From the NCBI RefSeq assembly GCF_964355755.1, contig NC_092675.1, positions 21,590,912 to 21,654,911 of the forward strand: a DNA stretch of 64,000 nt, written 5' to 3'. Origin of the DNA: Antedon mediterranea. Lineage: Eukaryota > Echinodermata > Crinoidea > Comatulida > Antedonidae. Shown piece after piece: positions 36,146 through 64,000 of the stretch (positions are counted from its first letter, which is position 1; every line of letters starts with the position of its first letter). The notes under the pieces are model-generated. The model saw only the letters and a list, made by a program, of their open reading frames with translations, was not told the DNA's origin and ran no database searches. The translations under genes were made by a program, and so were the position numbers.

Positions 36146-38939
36146 TATAATGGTTATAAGGTTTGCATTGCCAATATGTAGGCCTATTCATTTTGGGAAT
36201 GAGAATTTTAATAACGTGTGGTGTAAATACGAAATCGGAAATTTATTGCAATCTTCTAAAATCAATAGAATTTTTACAAAAGCAAACATAAAAGTCATCA
36301 CACCACACATTATCAGATTTCTATACATTGGTGTCAATTAGGCCTAATGAGTGACAACATTTCTCTACCGTCTACAAACACCACGAGTACTAAATAATAT
36401 ACTTGATTCCTGTTCCTATATATTAGTATGTTCTTAACGATTATATGAAAAATTAAAATATGTCATGTAATGTTCAGTACGATACTTACCGGTAACGTGT
36501 TACTGTGCATCGGCTCCAATTCAAAAAACCACAGCTAGTGTATGTCAAGTAACTTGAAGAGTATGACTGTGTGTTGCTGTACGTTTGAGTTCCAGATACT
36601 GTAACATTGCATACATTCGTCCTTTTGTTTACATAAAAATAACAATCACTTAAGTTAATTCAGTGTAGGGCCATCATGTTTGTAATGTAAACACAATCGA
36701 AACAATTATATAATTAGAGTTAGAATAACAACATTGTTTTCATTGGAGTAGAGTATCCAAAGTATATAATGTTTAGGCCTTGCATTCCTCTCCCCACCCA
36801 ACTTCACAATCCTGGATCCGCAATGGGAATGATACATTTCTTTTGTTTATATTTTTGTTTGAAAAGAAAACGCATTTCCACAAGTGACAAATCTAATTAG
36901 TTAAAATACTCCATTTAGAGTTGAGAAATCATTTACAATAGATAAGGCGTTGACAATATGAGGATTTTTTTAAAGCAATAAGTACGGTATTTATAAACGG
37001 TTTGTAGACCAATCAACACTAGAAAACTGTTATTGCAATCTCATAGTTTCCTCTAAATCAAAGTTTGCTAGTATGGCTCTCTGCAAAGTTGATTTCAGAC
37101 GTTTTCAGAAGTATGTCGACTAGTTTACAACTAGCAGACGTTGGAAAATCGTTCTTAACCTACTCAGAGATCAGCAAACCAGTTTGGTAGTTTAAACGGT
37201 GTGTGACCGAAACGGCCGCCGACTGGAACGGCCGCCAACATTTTCTATGGGACGCCAATACCACCGCAGCGCAGCTACAAGCCAATATAGTACCGCTGCA
37301 GCTAAACAATGTCTTTCTGAATAATGATGTATTATGAACGTACAGTATTTCCTGACATGGCCGAGTATTCATTATTCAGTATATTCACTTTCTAATTAGT
37401 GGCACACACCTTTCGTTGGTGCGTCCATACAAATATAAACAACAACATATAAAGGGTAAATGAGTAAAGACAAACATTTTGAATTATTTTATTATAATAT
37501 AGGCATTATACACTTAAATAGTTACTAACCCATTTGGATCCAAAGCTCCATCAACATACAGTACACTAATAATTACTACACAAACCAGGTAATATAATCC
37601 CATTCTGTAAAATAATGGTTATGTTTAGATCGCATAACAACAAGTATTAAAAGAGAAATAAAATTAAGTTTAAAGGACTTTGAAAAGCAATAATTGAAAA
37701 TGTTTTTCTAAGACTGAAACGTTTTAGAATGCTTCTATCATATAGAGAATTCTAAAAAATTACAACTAAGGTAGGCCTATATTTATGAATTATAAATATT
37801 GAAAATGAAAAGGGAAGATAGACAAAAATAATTTAAAGGAATTTGTAATGTAAATACAATTGAAAACGAACTTCACATTATCTACGTTCTATATTACAAA
37901 CAACTTAGACAAATATTTAAAAACGTTTTTCTCTTAATTATTTCTAAAAAATGTATTCCTGAAAATTAACTAATAACTTTTGGCAATTTCAGTTATCTCT
38001 ATTTTGTTAAATTATTATTTTTGCTGCTACCAAGAAAATGATAGATTAAGATTACTTACTACTTTTAATTTACTTTTTTCTGTATGTCATTCAACATGGC
38101 CTACGTAATAAAAACAAAACTAAAAAAAGAAAATGATTGTACAAAATACTTTAAAAAAAAACTTACTTTTATGTTAGTAGTAGTAAACGTCATGGATTCC
38201 TTGGGTAAAGTGAAGTAAATTATATTATTATAGTGGAATTGGAGCCAGCTCGCTGATAACAGAGAAAGACAATGACCTGTTAACAATACTACTAAAATTA
38301 GTAGTTAGAGTTAGTAGTTAGATAGTGTCTTGCATCATTGACTGCTTTATATTTTTATGGCCAATCCCAAAACTCACTGTAGCTTAGTTCCGAATTCTTT
38401 TCCTGATTGAAATGTTTTTAAAGGTTACAGCACTAGGGTTTAATTGCATTTATCATAATAAATCTAGTATCTCTTGTAATATTATCAGAAACAGATTCAC
38501 CTACTGGCTTTTTAACCATGAGGATGCATGCTAATTCACATTCAATTCTCACACAGAATCATACAATATGAGAGCAAGAGCTCCGATGAGATACATTTTG
38601 AAAAACCAATACAACTTTTTCCTCTCCATTCATCTTCAACGGAAAGTGCTAGACTTGGAAGTAGTATGTTCATGTTATTATTTATTTTCTTGCTTATTGT
38701 TTAACTACTACAAAGTAGCAATACTGCGAAGTAGCTTTGCGTCATGGATTTAGTTTGTTCATAGAGAAGTAAATTGCACTCTTCTAGAGCTCGGAACTAT
38801 ATAAACCATCGCAACAATATGAAAGCCATTCTCGTGACCTAGAAGTACAATTTACGTCACATCTGATACATTTCTTATAAATCCATCCATGCTGACGCAA
38901 CCAACACTCACACACAATATAGTTGAATGATCCGAGACA

Positions 38940-39690
38940 AAAATAAATTGTATATGCAGGCCTATCATAATTGTAATTATCTTTTTCTACAAATACGTAC
39001 GTATAAACACTATACTGTACATCATCAAATGGTATTCTGTAACACTAAAATAAAGAAAAAGACAAAACAAAACGTTTCTTTCTGTGAAAAATTTATGTTG
39101 GAAACAAACTCAATGTTTTTTTAAACTACAGTAGAAGCCCTACTTTGGGAAAACCCTATTAAGTGAACACTTTGCAGCGAAACGAAATGCAACATACGTT
39201 TTAACACCACGGCCAACCCTCTGCTCAGGGAACAACAAGAGGACGCTAATGGTTGATTCAACCCTATTAAGGGGATCATATATATAGTTATTTTCATCAC
39301 AAAAACAAAAAAATACCAAATAATATTAATTTATGTCGCTATTCATACAAAAATGGATATCATAATAATTTTTATACTTTCTCTGGCTTGACAGTTTTAA
39401 TTAGTGTTGATTTTGGGATATATTTTTTCCCGCGAAACCTTCTAAAGGTGAAAATTTCGGTTTTTGGTAATTTCCTGAATAAGGTAGCCCTGATTCAGGT
39501 GGTGTCCTATTATTATTATTAAGGGACAATGTGTTGGGTCCTAAAGGTTCACCCTTAATAGGGGTTCTACTGTAGTTAACAACTCAATAACATTGTTCTC
39601 TAGAGTTAATGTAAAATGAATGAAGTACATGAGCACATTAAGCAGAACTTAGGTCCACAGTGAAACGTCCATAGTGTCTATGGAAATAAT
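38940..39690 (+). repeat. Duplicated block, copy 2
   Basis: Same ordered words as 31590-31870, with the pogo-like MITE splitting the match. It lies 1.3-2.1 kb upstream of the R3 start codon. Confidence 0.7.
39129..39572. mobile_element. pogo/Tigger-like MITE
   Basis: Ends CAGTAGAAGCCCTACTTTGG and, inverted, CAGTAGAACCCCTATTAAGG, flanked by TA on both sides. 444 bp, no transposase. The terminal sequence and TA target fit Tc1/mariner-pogo elements. Confidence 0.7.
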
Positions 39691-40765
39691 GTGTGCTGTT
39701 CATTACTATACTCTTTGTAAAGCGTCACCGTATCTATTTATTCAGTTTTTGCTCGTTGGTTGCGTATGCTAACAAGCTGATACTCCAAAGATGGTTGAAG
39801 AATTGCCATTAGAAGAAAGAAAACAAAATTTAAAAATCGAAATTTTGAATCTATCATATCTGGGTAGCATAACCTAAGTTCATAATTATATATATTATTC
39901 CTTATTATAAAATTATTATTTCAATGTAATTCTTAATACAATTAAGACATTTTTTCCGTCAAATTAAATTAATAACCGTTAAACCCATTAGTAAGATATT
40001 CGTTAAAATGACGATCACTAGCGTAGTATGATATTAACAGTAGATAAAAATGGAAATTGTTTAAATTATCTAAACCTATCTGTATATCCAATATATTCTA
40101 CAATAACTTGTACGATGATTTCATCTGCATAATAAATCAGCAGAATAAGTTCAAGACAATACTGTTCCACTAACAGTGGTTATTTGCTGCTCTACGTACA
40201 TACTGTACTCTACACACTAACGTTACCATCTAAGTTAATTAATTGCGAACATAGATCTTAAGTATACACACATTAATGTATTATCATGTAGTGTTGTCTA
40301 AATAAAAGCATTTAATGATTTATTGTAGAATTTATAATTCATTTACATAATGATTGAAATATTATACTTATTTCAAATAAAGGATTCATTGTGTAAATTA
40401 ATCACATATCCTAATAGTAATGCGCATACAACACTTTTTACTGAATACGAATTAGTAAAATTATTCGACCGACGACACCCAATGAAAAATCTAATTTATC
40501 TTATTGTTTATTATATATTCCATATTTAACGTCTTTTGATACTCTTTAAACTTTGTATAAACATTTTACTATTTTAAAACTATTGTCTGTTTTTTATTTG
40601 TTTACTCCATTTCACGTGTATTCATTTTGTAATTTTATTATCTGTATTTATCCATGGTTTTTAAATGTTATTAATTTGCTTATGTTTTCTTGATCTGGAT
40701 CTGGATTATTATACTCCAATAAAGCAGGAAAACTGCATCACAGAGTTTTAATATTACGTCATTTG

Positions 40766-51990
<11,225 letters not shown>

Positions 51991-54442
51991 CGTTGTAGTG
52001 CCACACTGTATATTAAAAATAATAAGTGTTACATTAAATTTAAATGTTAATTAAGTACTAAATCCAAAAACTAAAAACAAAACATAAAATTCAATCTTTA
52101 AAAGATTAAAGTAAAAACATAATAATAATAATAATAATAACAATAATAATAGCACTAATAATAACAATAATAACACTAACAATAATAATAATAATAATAA
52201 CAATATATTGTAATTAGAATATAAAACGTTTTAATCCACAATGACAATCAAATTAAAATTGTCATAATTATTATTTTTTACTTTTGACAGGGTTAAGTAT
52301 CAGAATGTGCAGAACATAAAACATGCATTAAATATCCCCTCAAACCAATCATTACCACTCTAGATCTGCCGCAGCTGTAGATTAAAATGTATATTGTTTA
52401 AATATAAACATAATAATATATACATTTTGGCCACAATAGGCCTTAATCTCATTTTTAAATAAAATTGACACGTTTAAATGAATTATACATAATATTACAT
52501 GTAGGCATACAGGACTTTATCCTATTTTAGCATTACTATTTTACTGATTCTCAATAATGATGATCGTTTCCAAAAATAGTCCTCCATCAACTACCTTCAT
52601 TTTATATAATTTTTTTAATGAAAAATCCAAAACTGTGTATATATTTCGTTTCAATTAATTTATTGTTTCACATTATACATAACATTTGAAATTAAAAACA
52701 CCTAAATTGCAAATCGTATTTGATTTTTTAGTTGAATTGACTATTTTTTTAATTTTAAAAGCAGGCCTATCGTTATTGATGATTTACTGTCTGAGGAAAA
52801 AGTATTCCATTAAAAAACTAATGAATGAGTTTTTTGTATTTTGTATGACGCTTATGACCATTTATGCTCAAATATGAGATACATGATATTTATACATGTT
52901 TTATCTACATGTTTAAATCATTAAGAGGAAATAAATAAATTATTGTGTTATTGTGAATAAATTGTCGAAGACCAAGGAAAATCCTACAAGCCATCACTTA
53001 CAAAGTCTGCAAGAAGTATTTCGTCTTCCAGACGAAATGCTAAGCATATTTAATGGGTCGATCCGTTTCTATTATTATGAAATTTGTTTTCAATAAACAT
53101 TGATAACCCACTCAAGAGCGTTGTGAAATAAGCCCTTTTTAAAATGTAGTGCTGCTAGATTACAAAAAAAGTAATGTAGCCTAAGCTTTTATATTTTAAC
53201 TTTCTTTTAACTTTCCGATTTTTTCAATCTAAAACAACAGGTTACCAAATAGTAGTATTTTTCTTTGTTTTGTGACGTTTGAGGAAATGAAAAATTTGTT
53301 TTCTAGAATGTTTACATTTAATTAAAAACGGTATTGCAAATATGTGTTATGAAGTTACAAATAATAAGGAAGTAATGTAAGAATTGATTACAAAATACAA
53401 CTAAAGCGAATTAAAATCCTAATTTGAATGGCGAAGAAATTTTGTATCACACACTTTAAACGACAATTAACAAAGTATAACCCTAACCCATTATTTAAAA
53501 AATACTGCCAATTCTTCTGCAATTTTTTGGTTCATTTATTCTAAAAGAGCATGTGACCTAATATTTCTATTTTTCTTTGTAATATTACTTTTCGGGAAAG
53601 AAAAATTAAAGTCTAGAATGTTTACATTGAAATTTGAAATTTATGGTATTGCAGATATTGAATGCGCCTTTACAAAAGGAAGTAAATGTAAAGACTTATT
53701 TATAAAATAATTATTTTTATATATCACACATTTTTTTAGATTGAAATAGCCAAACAATAAAAAGAAAGGTGTATAAGCTAGACCTATATGACTTTTTTTA
53801 CGAGATTAGGCCTACGAGTAAAACTTTAAAGCACTTTAAAGACGAAATTTAACACATTAGGCCTATTTTCTGAAGTCTGATTAAAATGATATATCACAAC
53901 AATTAAACTAGCATGAACAAGAGATTGACCTGTTACTCGTTCAGTCAATATTAAGCCAGGATGAAATCTATCTTTTATTTATTTTGTTTAAAAAGGAACA
54001 TTTTTTGTCTTTATGTCTTTACCTCACAATTTACCTCTTTTACAAAACACTTTATCCGATTTTAACCAATTCTTCTGCAGTTTTTTGTTCATTTTATCTA
54101 AAAGAGCATGTGACCTAACATTTCCATTTCGATTTGTAATATTACTTTTAGGGAAAGAAAAATAAGTCTAGAATGTTTACATTGAATTGAAATTGGTATT
54201 GCGGATATTGAATACGCCTTTACAAAAGGAAGTAAATGTAAAGAATTATTTATACAATAATTATTTTTGTATACCACACATTTTTTTAGATTGAAACAGC
54301 CAAACAATAAAAAGAAACGTGTATAAACTAGACTTATGTGACTTTGTTTGACGAGATTAGGCCTACGAGTAATACTTTAAAGCACTTCAAAGACGAAATT
54401 TAACACATTATTTACTTTCCGAAGTTTGATTAAAATGATACA

Positions 54443-54505
54443 TGTTTAATGCAATTTACGTTAAGAATATTTTTTTTTTAATTTGATGGTAAATTGCATT
54501 AAACA
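54443..54505. repeat. 17-bp perfect inverted repeat
   Basis: TGTTTAATGCAATTTAC at 54443-54459 and its complement at 54489-54505, with a 29-base T-rich loop, at the junction between array copies. Confidence 0.75.
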
Positions 54506-55849
54506 AAAAAAGTAATGTAAGCTTTTTTATTTTAACTTTCTTTTAACTTTCCGATTTTTTCAATCTAAAACAACAGGTTACCAAATAGTAGTATTTTTCT
54601 TTGTTTTGTGACGTTTGAGGAAATGAAAAATTTGTTTTCTAGAATGTTTACATTTAATTAAAAACGGTATTGCAAATATGTGTTACGAAGTTACAAATAA
54701 TAAGGAAGTAATGTAAGAATTGATTACAAAATACAACTAAAGCGAATTAAAATCCTAATTTGGATGGCGAAGAAATTTTGAATCACACATTTCAAACGAT
54801 TATTAACAAAGTATAATCCTAACCCATTATTTAAAAAGTTTTTGCCAATTCTTTTACAATTTTTTGGTTCATTTATTATAAAAGAGCATGTGACCTAATA
54901 TTTCTATTTTTCTTTGTAATATTATTTTCGGGAAAGAAGAATTAAAGTCTAGAATGTTTACATTGAATTGAAATTGGTATTGCAGATATTGAATACGCCT
55001 TTACAAAAGGAAGTAAATGTAAAGAATTATTTATAAAATAATTATTTTTGTATATCACACATTTTTTTAGATTGAAACAGCCAAACAATAAAAAGAAACG
55101 TGCATAAACTAGACCTATGTGACTTTGTTTGACGAGATTAGGCCTACGAGTAAAACTTTAATGCACTTCAAAGACGAAATTTAACACATTTTGTTTTCTT
55201 TTCTTTTGTGGCGCAAACACCACTTTTATTCACATTCATATTATCTCATGTCATTACATAAAATCATATTATTTAACACATTGTGAATGTCGTTACAATT
55301 CATAAGTAACATTTTTACATATATGAATTCCGTATTACTCCTTTTTTCATTAATTTTCTTATATTTTTTTATACACTTGACATGATCATCATTATCATCT
55401 ATCCTGTTTTAAAATAGTTCACACATTTTCATTTGTTTGTTTTCATTTTACAACCCGGATTATACAATATATTTATATACAAGATAAAACGAAATAAAAA
55501 AACAATAATAGCTCAGTACCACCAGTAACTCGTATCACAGTAATTCCTTTTCTGTTAATCGTATCAAATTAGAAATTATATTAGCATAATAGTATTTCTT
55601 AAGCTACTCATTTTTCTATAGTTGTTTCTTTATTGTTATATGTTTCACATTTAATTTTATATAGCATATTGCTTTTAAATGAATTCCATCAAGATTTACC
55701 CACTGGCTTATTTAGTGCTGATAAATTTTTATTCTATAAATAGTGAATGCTGCAAAAGTGTAAATATAATCTACTAGCTTATCTCCCGTTCCTAGTATTA
55801 CTTGCTTAAATGATATATTATTGTGGTTTAAACTTACTTACTGAATAAA

Positions 55850-56200
55850 TCTACAACTAAAAAACAAATGATTTTCATTTTCAATTTCTCCACATTTGTC
55901 ACACGTTTGTGTTTCTTTAACTTTCCACTGATAAATCTGTTTGTTGGTAGGAAGTATTCTATGTAACATCTTATAATTGAATTGTGCTAGTTTCTAATTA
56001 TCTTTCATTTTACTTACTTTCCGTAACCAAGATGTTTTCCAATCTATGTTGTTATCATTGAAGTACTCTTCCCATTTTAGTTGTGACATTGGAATAATGA
56101 AATATTCTTTCACAAACCATGAGTATATTAGTTTGGTAGTATTAATCTCATACTTGGTTCCAACTAACTCATTATTTTCTTTCCAAAGTTTGAATAAAAT
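55850..56200 (-). mobile_element. L1-clade LINE ORF2 C-terminal remnant
   Basis: The minus strand reads LAQFNYKMLHRILPTNKQIY and then CDKCGEIENENHLFFSC, the zf-RVT C-terminal motif of L1/Tx1-type ORF2. A stop lies just before the first block and the rest of ORF2 is not seen. Confidence 0.75.
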
Positions 56201-57879
56201 GATACAAATTTCAGAAAAAATAACAATATTCTTAACGTATGGAACAAATTTGATAAAAGAATGCTTTTGACATCTTTCCTTTTTGCCATATTATTTTTAA
56301 TTCACGAATTTAAATTGTAACCGCAGTTTTGTACAATAATGTGTGTGTATTCTATATATTAATTTTTGTTTATCCTTTTATATTTATCTGTTTTTTATCG
56401 TACTAATATTTGCCAATCTTTAAGAAGAATTTCTATTGTTATTTTTATAATAATGAACAAATAAAGCATGTTTACATTTAATAAACGTTGGTATTGCTAA
56501 TATATTTTCCGTCCTCATAGATTGCAAGGAAGTAATGTGAAATAATTGTTATTCTAACTTTCTGATTTTTTTTTCAATCTAAAAGAACAGGTTACAAAAT
56601 AGTAGTAATTTTGGGGTTTTGTAACGTTTGAGGAAATGAAAAATTATCTACAATGTTTACATTTAATTAAAATTGGTATTGCAAATATTTGTTACGAAGT
56701 TACAAATAATAAGGAAGTATTGTAAGAATTTATTACAAAATACAAAAAAAGCGAATTAAAATCCTAATTTGAATGGCGAAGGTGTTTTGAATCACACACT
56801 TTAAGCGACAATTAACAAAATATAACCGTAACCCATTATTTAAAAAGTACTGCCAATTCTTCTGCAATTTTTTGGTTCATTTATTCAAAAAGAGCATGTG
56901 GCTTAATATTTCTATTTTTTTTTGTAATATTACTTTTCGGGAAAGAAAAATTAAAGTCTAGAATTTCTACATTGAATTGAAATTTCTGGTATTGCAGATA
57001 TTTAATAGGAAGCGAATTAAAATCCCATTTTGGATGGCGAATGAATGTTGTATATCACACCTTTTAAAGGATGTATTTCTCATTATTTAGAAATATTGAA
57101 AAGAAGTATAAGAATTTTTTATAAAATACAAGGAATGCGAATTTAATCCTAATCCTAACTATTTTAAAACTGCAAATCATACACTTTTTACCTTCATTCG
57201 TTGGACTAAAATGATAAATTTGTATTATTTATTTTATTTATGTATGACAATTTGGAAACAAGTCTCCTAAAGAGGCCAGATATCTACATACAGTAGCTGC
57301 TAAGACTAATAAAGTGGCTTTCCTCTTAAATAATCTTAAACTTCAACAGAAAAATTCCCTTAAGTTGTCATTTAGACGAGATAATCGACTTTTAGGTTTA
57401 ACTAAAATATCTGAAGAAATAGAATGAATATACCTAACGAAAAAAAGGTTGACAATGTTAAGTATGAACGACGTTCTCTTAAAGATAACATTAGACGACA
57501 AACAGGGAGATAGATAGATATAAGGTGTTTTCCATGATTTACAAATTATTTAAAAACAAACCTTTTTTAACTCGTTTTAAGTCTACTGAAATGAATTTCG
57601 TAACAAAAATAAAAACATTTGACAAAGACGAATGAAGGCAATGTATATACTTTGTTTAGATGACGTGAATCACAGACGTTGTCTGTAAATATAACTTAAT
57701 AACTTGTGTAGCCTGTTTAGTGATAATAGTGGTTCCAAGATATTTGAAAATTGAAACTTGTTCAATTTACACATATTATTAACACAAAAAAAGCATTTAC
57801 AAATGTATTTACATTTCGATGAATTTAAAGGTATTTTATTTTATTTAAATGAGGTCTCGTCCTCTGGCCCATGTAGAAA

Positions 57880-58065
57880 TTAGATATATGTCGTCGGTTG
57901 ATGATAATTGGAGATTATAATGTCATCGGCAGCAAACAGAGCTATCTTAGAAAGAAAATGGTATATTAGAAACGCTATTTTTATGTAACTTTGAAAAGGC
58001 AGTGGACCCAGGATTGAGTCCTGATGAACTCCGAAGACAATTAAGAATGGCAGCATTTTATTTTA
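57880..58065 (-). mobile_element. Decayed LINE reverse transcriptase fragment
   Basis: The minus strand reads GVHQDSILGPLPF...IALFAADDIIIS, a degraded version of the GVPQGSILGPLLF and FADD motifs of LINE RT. Nothing longer survives in frame. Confidence 0.6.
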
Positions 58066-60120
58066 TAAATCACAATTGGCAGTTGCGTAACCGAATTGCA
58101 GGTGATGTACAGAAATGATTTAAATTGAAAGTTTTAACTAAAAAGCTATAAAAGATTTTTTTTTAAATGAACAGCAGAAATTTAAAATTGTCATACGATA
58201 GGAGAAAAATAAAAAGATATTGCAGACTTCATTGGATAAATGAAAAAATAAATTGCAACTAAAAACAATGTATAAAAAAGATAGTTACAGTGTAGGTTTA
58301 GATTCATCCAATACTACATGCTGGTACCTAATTTCCAAATTAAGGAGTATTGGATTTTATTTCTAAATGATAAAAGTGAATGTTCAATAAACAAACATTT
58401 AAGGTTGTTTTCTCTATGAGCAATCGCTCAATAAGGTTAAGCAAGATTTATCAACATGATAATTGTATTTAACTACTGCGGTAGCTTTGCGTCAGGCAGT
58501 TGAGTATTTCATCAGATCATGGAGGAATTACACCCTTGATCAGATGTATAACAGAAATTATTCGAATAAAAACGAAAGTGCTGTCTAGACTTGAGGAAGA
58601 AACAGTCACTATTTTCATCACTACAATGTTTACCGCAACAATATAATAATTATAAACAAGATGCATACCGGTATACAAAAATGATTAAAACATAAAGTAC
58701 TTAAAGATGTATTTCCTCAAAAAACAATGAACATTAATATAATCAGATTTTAAATATTCCATTTTGTAGTTTTAAAGTTAATCATTTTCAAAGGAAAAAG
58801 AGAAAAATCAATTTTTGGTAAAAGTGAATAACTATTATGGAACACAAAATGGTATATTCAACAACAAAATTTGAAGGAAAAAAAATGTTTTATGTGGAAA
58901 ATATACATGATAATGTATGACTAAGATGATAAAATTTACATAGGCCTACAGCAACGAATAAGAATATTCAAAATAACTAGATGGAAAAAAAAACTTTTTA
59001 CAGGTCTGTCGTTTCAAAAAACCGAAATAACACCAATAAAAACAAAGTTTAATATGAATCCATACTATTTTCTGGACGTAATATTTAGATTTTCGGTCTA
59101 AAACAACTTTAATGAAAAAAGATATTTACTTACATTATTAGACCCAAAACTGGAAGCAGTGACCCACTGCACTGCTGTGCTAAGAAAAAATAACTAATAT
59201 TAGGTGCGCGCTCGTTAATAAACCCGTATTGATCATGGATGAACGAACACCATCTTAAGCATCGATTCTGAATTTGTATTCATTATTTCATAACCCCATT
59301 GAGGTGTACATAAAATCACTCATTCAAGAGAAACGAATAAGAGTCATTGTGATATACCTCATAGTGTGACATGGAAACTGATAAAAAACCATTATTAAAA
59401 TTTCAAATTGTATATCAGAACAAACGCTGTTTGATGATGTGGGGAATCCCCTGCGTTGAACCAAAATTAATATAGAAATTGTTATAAAAAAAAAGGTGTA
59501 TTTATCTTTTCCTAGATCAGTCCTAAAAAAATCATTATTAATACACTCCAACATTGAATTTATAATGTATTTTCTATAAAAATCAACTCGCTGGTGGAAA
59601 GTAATTAACAGAATATTGGAGTTTAGATTTACTAAATAGCCTATATGATAAGCAGATCGGCATACGAGTTTTAATTTTCTTATTAATTAGAACCACATTA
59701 GCAGCATTGTACAGTAAGTAGAACAAGCGTTATTGTTTTTGTGAGACGTAAATACGAAACAAAATCTGCTCATCACTTCTAAAATCTTAATTGACATTTA
59801 CTCGTCTACGACCCTACAATCGATCAAACATAAACTTCATTAAAATATATATATATTTATATACTTTACATAATATTGTTAAAAAATTGTTGAAATTGTA
59901 TTTGTATTTTGTATGTACACGGCCTCAGGGAAGAACAACCATGATCAGCCTCCGTGGTTAAATAAAGTTGAATTTAATTAAAGGTTTACTTCTTCCTCGA
60001 TGATAGCTTTACCGAAGTTTCTTATTTAACACGTATTAGTATATTATTTGACCCAATTCACCAATTGAACAAATTGTGCACGAAAATACATCTTGCGTGT
60101 AAGAACAAAGAGCATTATGT

Positions 60121-63759
<3,639 letters not shown>

Positions 63760-64000
63760 CTATATAAAACACATCAATTCAGTATTAATATCACCAATAA
63801 GTCAAAATAAAGATATTAAGTACGATAAGATATGTGGGTTAATGTATATTATACTATGTGTTTTATTAGTAGGTATACATTATTATACTAACAATATTAG
63901 TATTCGATATAGACTACCATAAAAAGAAGTCCATGTGCTCCTTCATTTTTTAGTACTCTTGTGTGGGCTTTTTTTCCAGATAAACTTCTTTTCTAGATTA

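Larger units (their letters stand above)
34140..37603 (-). pseudogene. R3: 5' fragment of the receptor family
   Basis: Four well-formed exons: 37530-37603 (signal peptide MGLYYLVCVVIISVLYVDGA then LDPNG), 36490-36621 (EMI start, NVC... YSSSYLTY), 34424-34524 (EMI end, YQCCDGY) and 34140-34232 (EGF, CIRPNECVCSPRYQGPLC). Phases agree with R1 and R4 and there is no stop. I find no homologue of exon 5 or later down to R2's 3' end, so the gene is either a remnant or a short secreted protein with an unseen last exon. The first donor is the weaker GTTAGT. A Penelope-like element fills intron 2. Confidence 0.65.
37604..40765. other. R3 5' flank and R4 3' flank
   Basis: Contains the second copy of a duplicated block (38940-39690) interrupted by a pogo-like MITE (39129-39572). 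No kinase-domain remnant of the R5 type was found below the R4 stop. Minus-strand AATAAA candidates occur at 40507-40512 and 40593-40598. No gene is recognised. Confidence 0.5.
53150..57060. repeat. Nested tandem segmental array
   Basis: A unit containing AACTTTCTTTTAACTTTCCG, AACAACAGGTTACCAAATAG and TCTAGAATGTTTACATT occurs at about 53174-53870 and 54510-55190 (offset about 1.34 kb) and, more diverged, at 56545-56990. Its second half is repeated alone at 54060-54430. An L1-like fragment is embedded between the last two copies. Non-coding. Confidence 0.75.
52005..60120. other. Intergenic region between R4 and R5
   Basis: No receptor exon found. It holds an AAT/AAC microsatellite (52120-52205), a nested tandem array (53.15-57.06 kb), an L1-like LINE 3' part and a decayed LINE RT. 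The R4 promoter and leader exon should lie in the part nearest 52 kb but are not recognisable. Confidence 0.5.

Noticed and set aside
52686-52877. Small plus-strand ORFs in 52-60 kb
   Set aside because: AT-driven Lys/Ile/Phe/Leu composition, no recognisable domain, no splice-consistent partners.

Overview
The window is animal nuclear DNA: AT-rich, intron-dense, with GT-AG introns, TATA/AATA/ATC microsatellites and several families of non-LTR, Penelope-like and TIR elements. Extracellular EMI, EGF-like and beta-sandwich modules, plus many copies of the word AGGCCTA, suggest a marine invertebrate deuterostome, probably an echinoderm. That taxonomic call is inference.

The core is a cluster of five paralogous loci for single-pass receptors with one shared ectodomain plan: signal peptide, EMI domain (exons 2-3), EGF-like exon, Cys-rich exon, EGF-like exon, then three or four FN3/HYR-like beta-sandwich modules, transmembrane helix and cytoplasmic tail. 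Homologous exons keep the same phases and nearly the same lengths in every copy. Locus R1 (minus, 349-8081) is intact, 1082 aa, with a ~365-residue tail holding at least four ITAM-spaced YxxL/I pairs. R2 (plus, 12517-28460) is a recent pseudogene with an exon 9/11 fusion deletion and a 1-bp insertion in exon 13. R3 (minus, 34140-37603) keeps only the first four exons. R4 (minus, 40766-51990) is intact, 900 aa, with a short tail carrying NPTF and PPAY motifs. R5 (minus, 60121-63759, running off the right edge) shares R4's transmembrane and juxtamembrane exons but continues into a tyrosine-kinase-like domain whose HRD motif is HRN and whose glycine loop is degraded, so it is a probable pseudokinase.

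Orientation: R1 and R2 are head to head across 8.1-12.5 kb, R2 and R3 converge, and R3-R4-R5 are tandem on the minus strand. R1 (ITAM tail), R4 (adaptor-motif tail) and R5 (pseudokinase tail) look like one ectodomain coupled to different signalling outputs. The EMI plus ITAM layout of R1 recalls CED-1/Draper/MEGF10 engulfment receptors. Ligand and function are not visible in the sequence.

Between and inside the genes: a CR1/Jockey-like LINE (21.6-24.4 kb) and its 3' fragment (25.8-26.5 kb), another 5'-truncated LINE (27.1-28.25 kb), an L1-like LINE tail (55.85-56.2 kb) and a decayed LINE RT (57.9-58.06 kb); two Penelope-like elements (29.6-30.4 and 34.7-36.1 kb) plus a solo Penelope end (13.2-13.4 kb), the last two with a hammerhead-like motif; TIR/MITE elements at 10.9, 12.8, 18.2-20.4, 39.1, 43.6-44.7 and 48.8 kb; a GACC-cored dispersed repeat; tRNA-like SINE fragments; and a nested tandem array at 53.1-57.1 kb.
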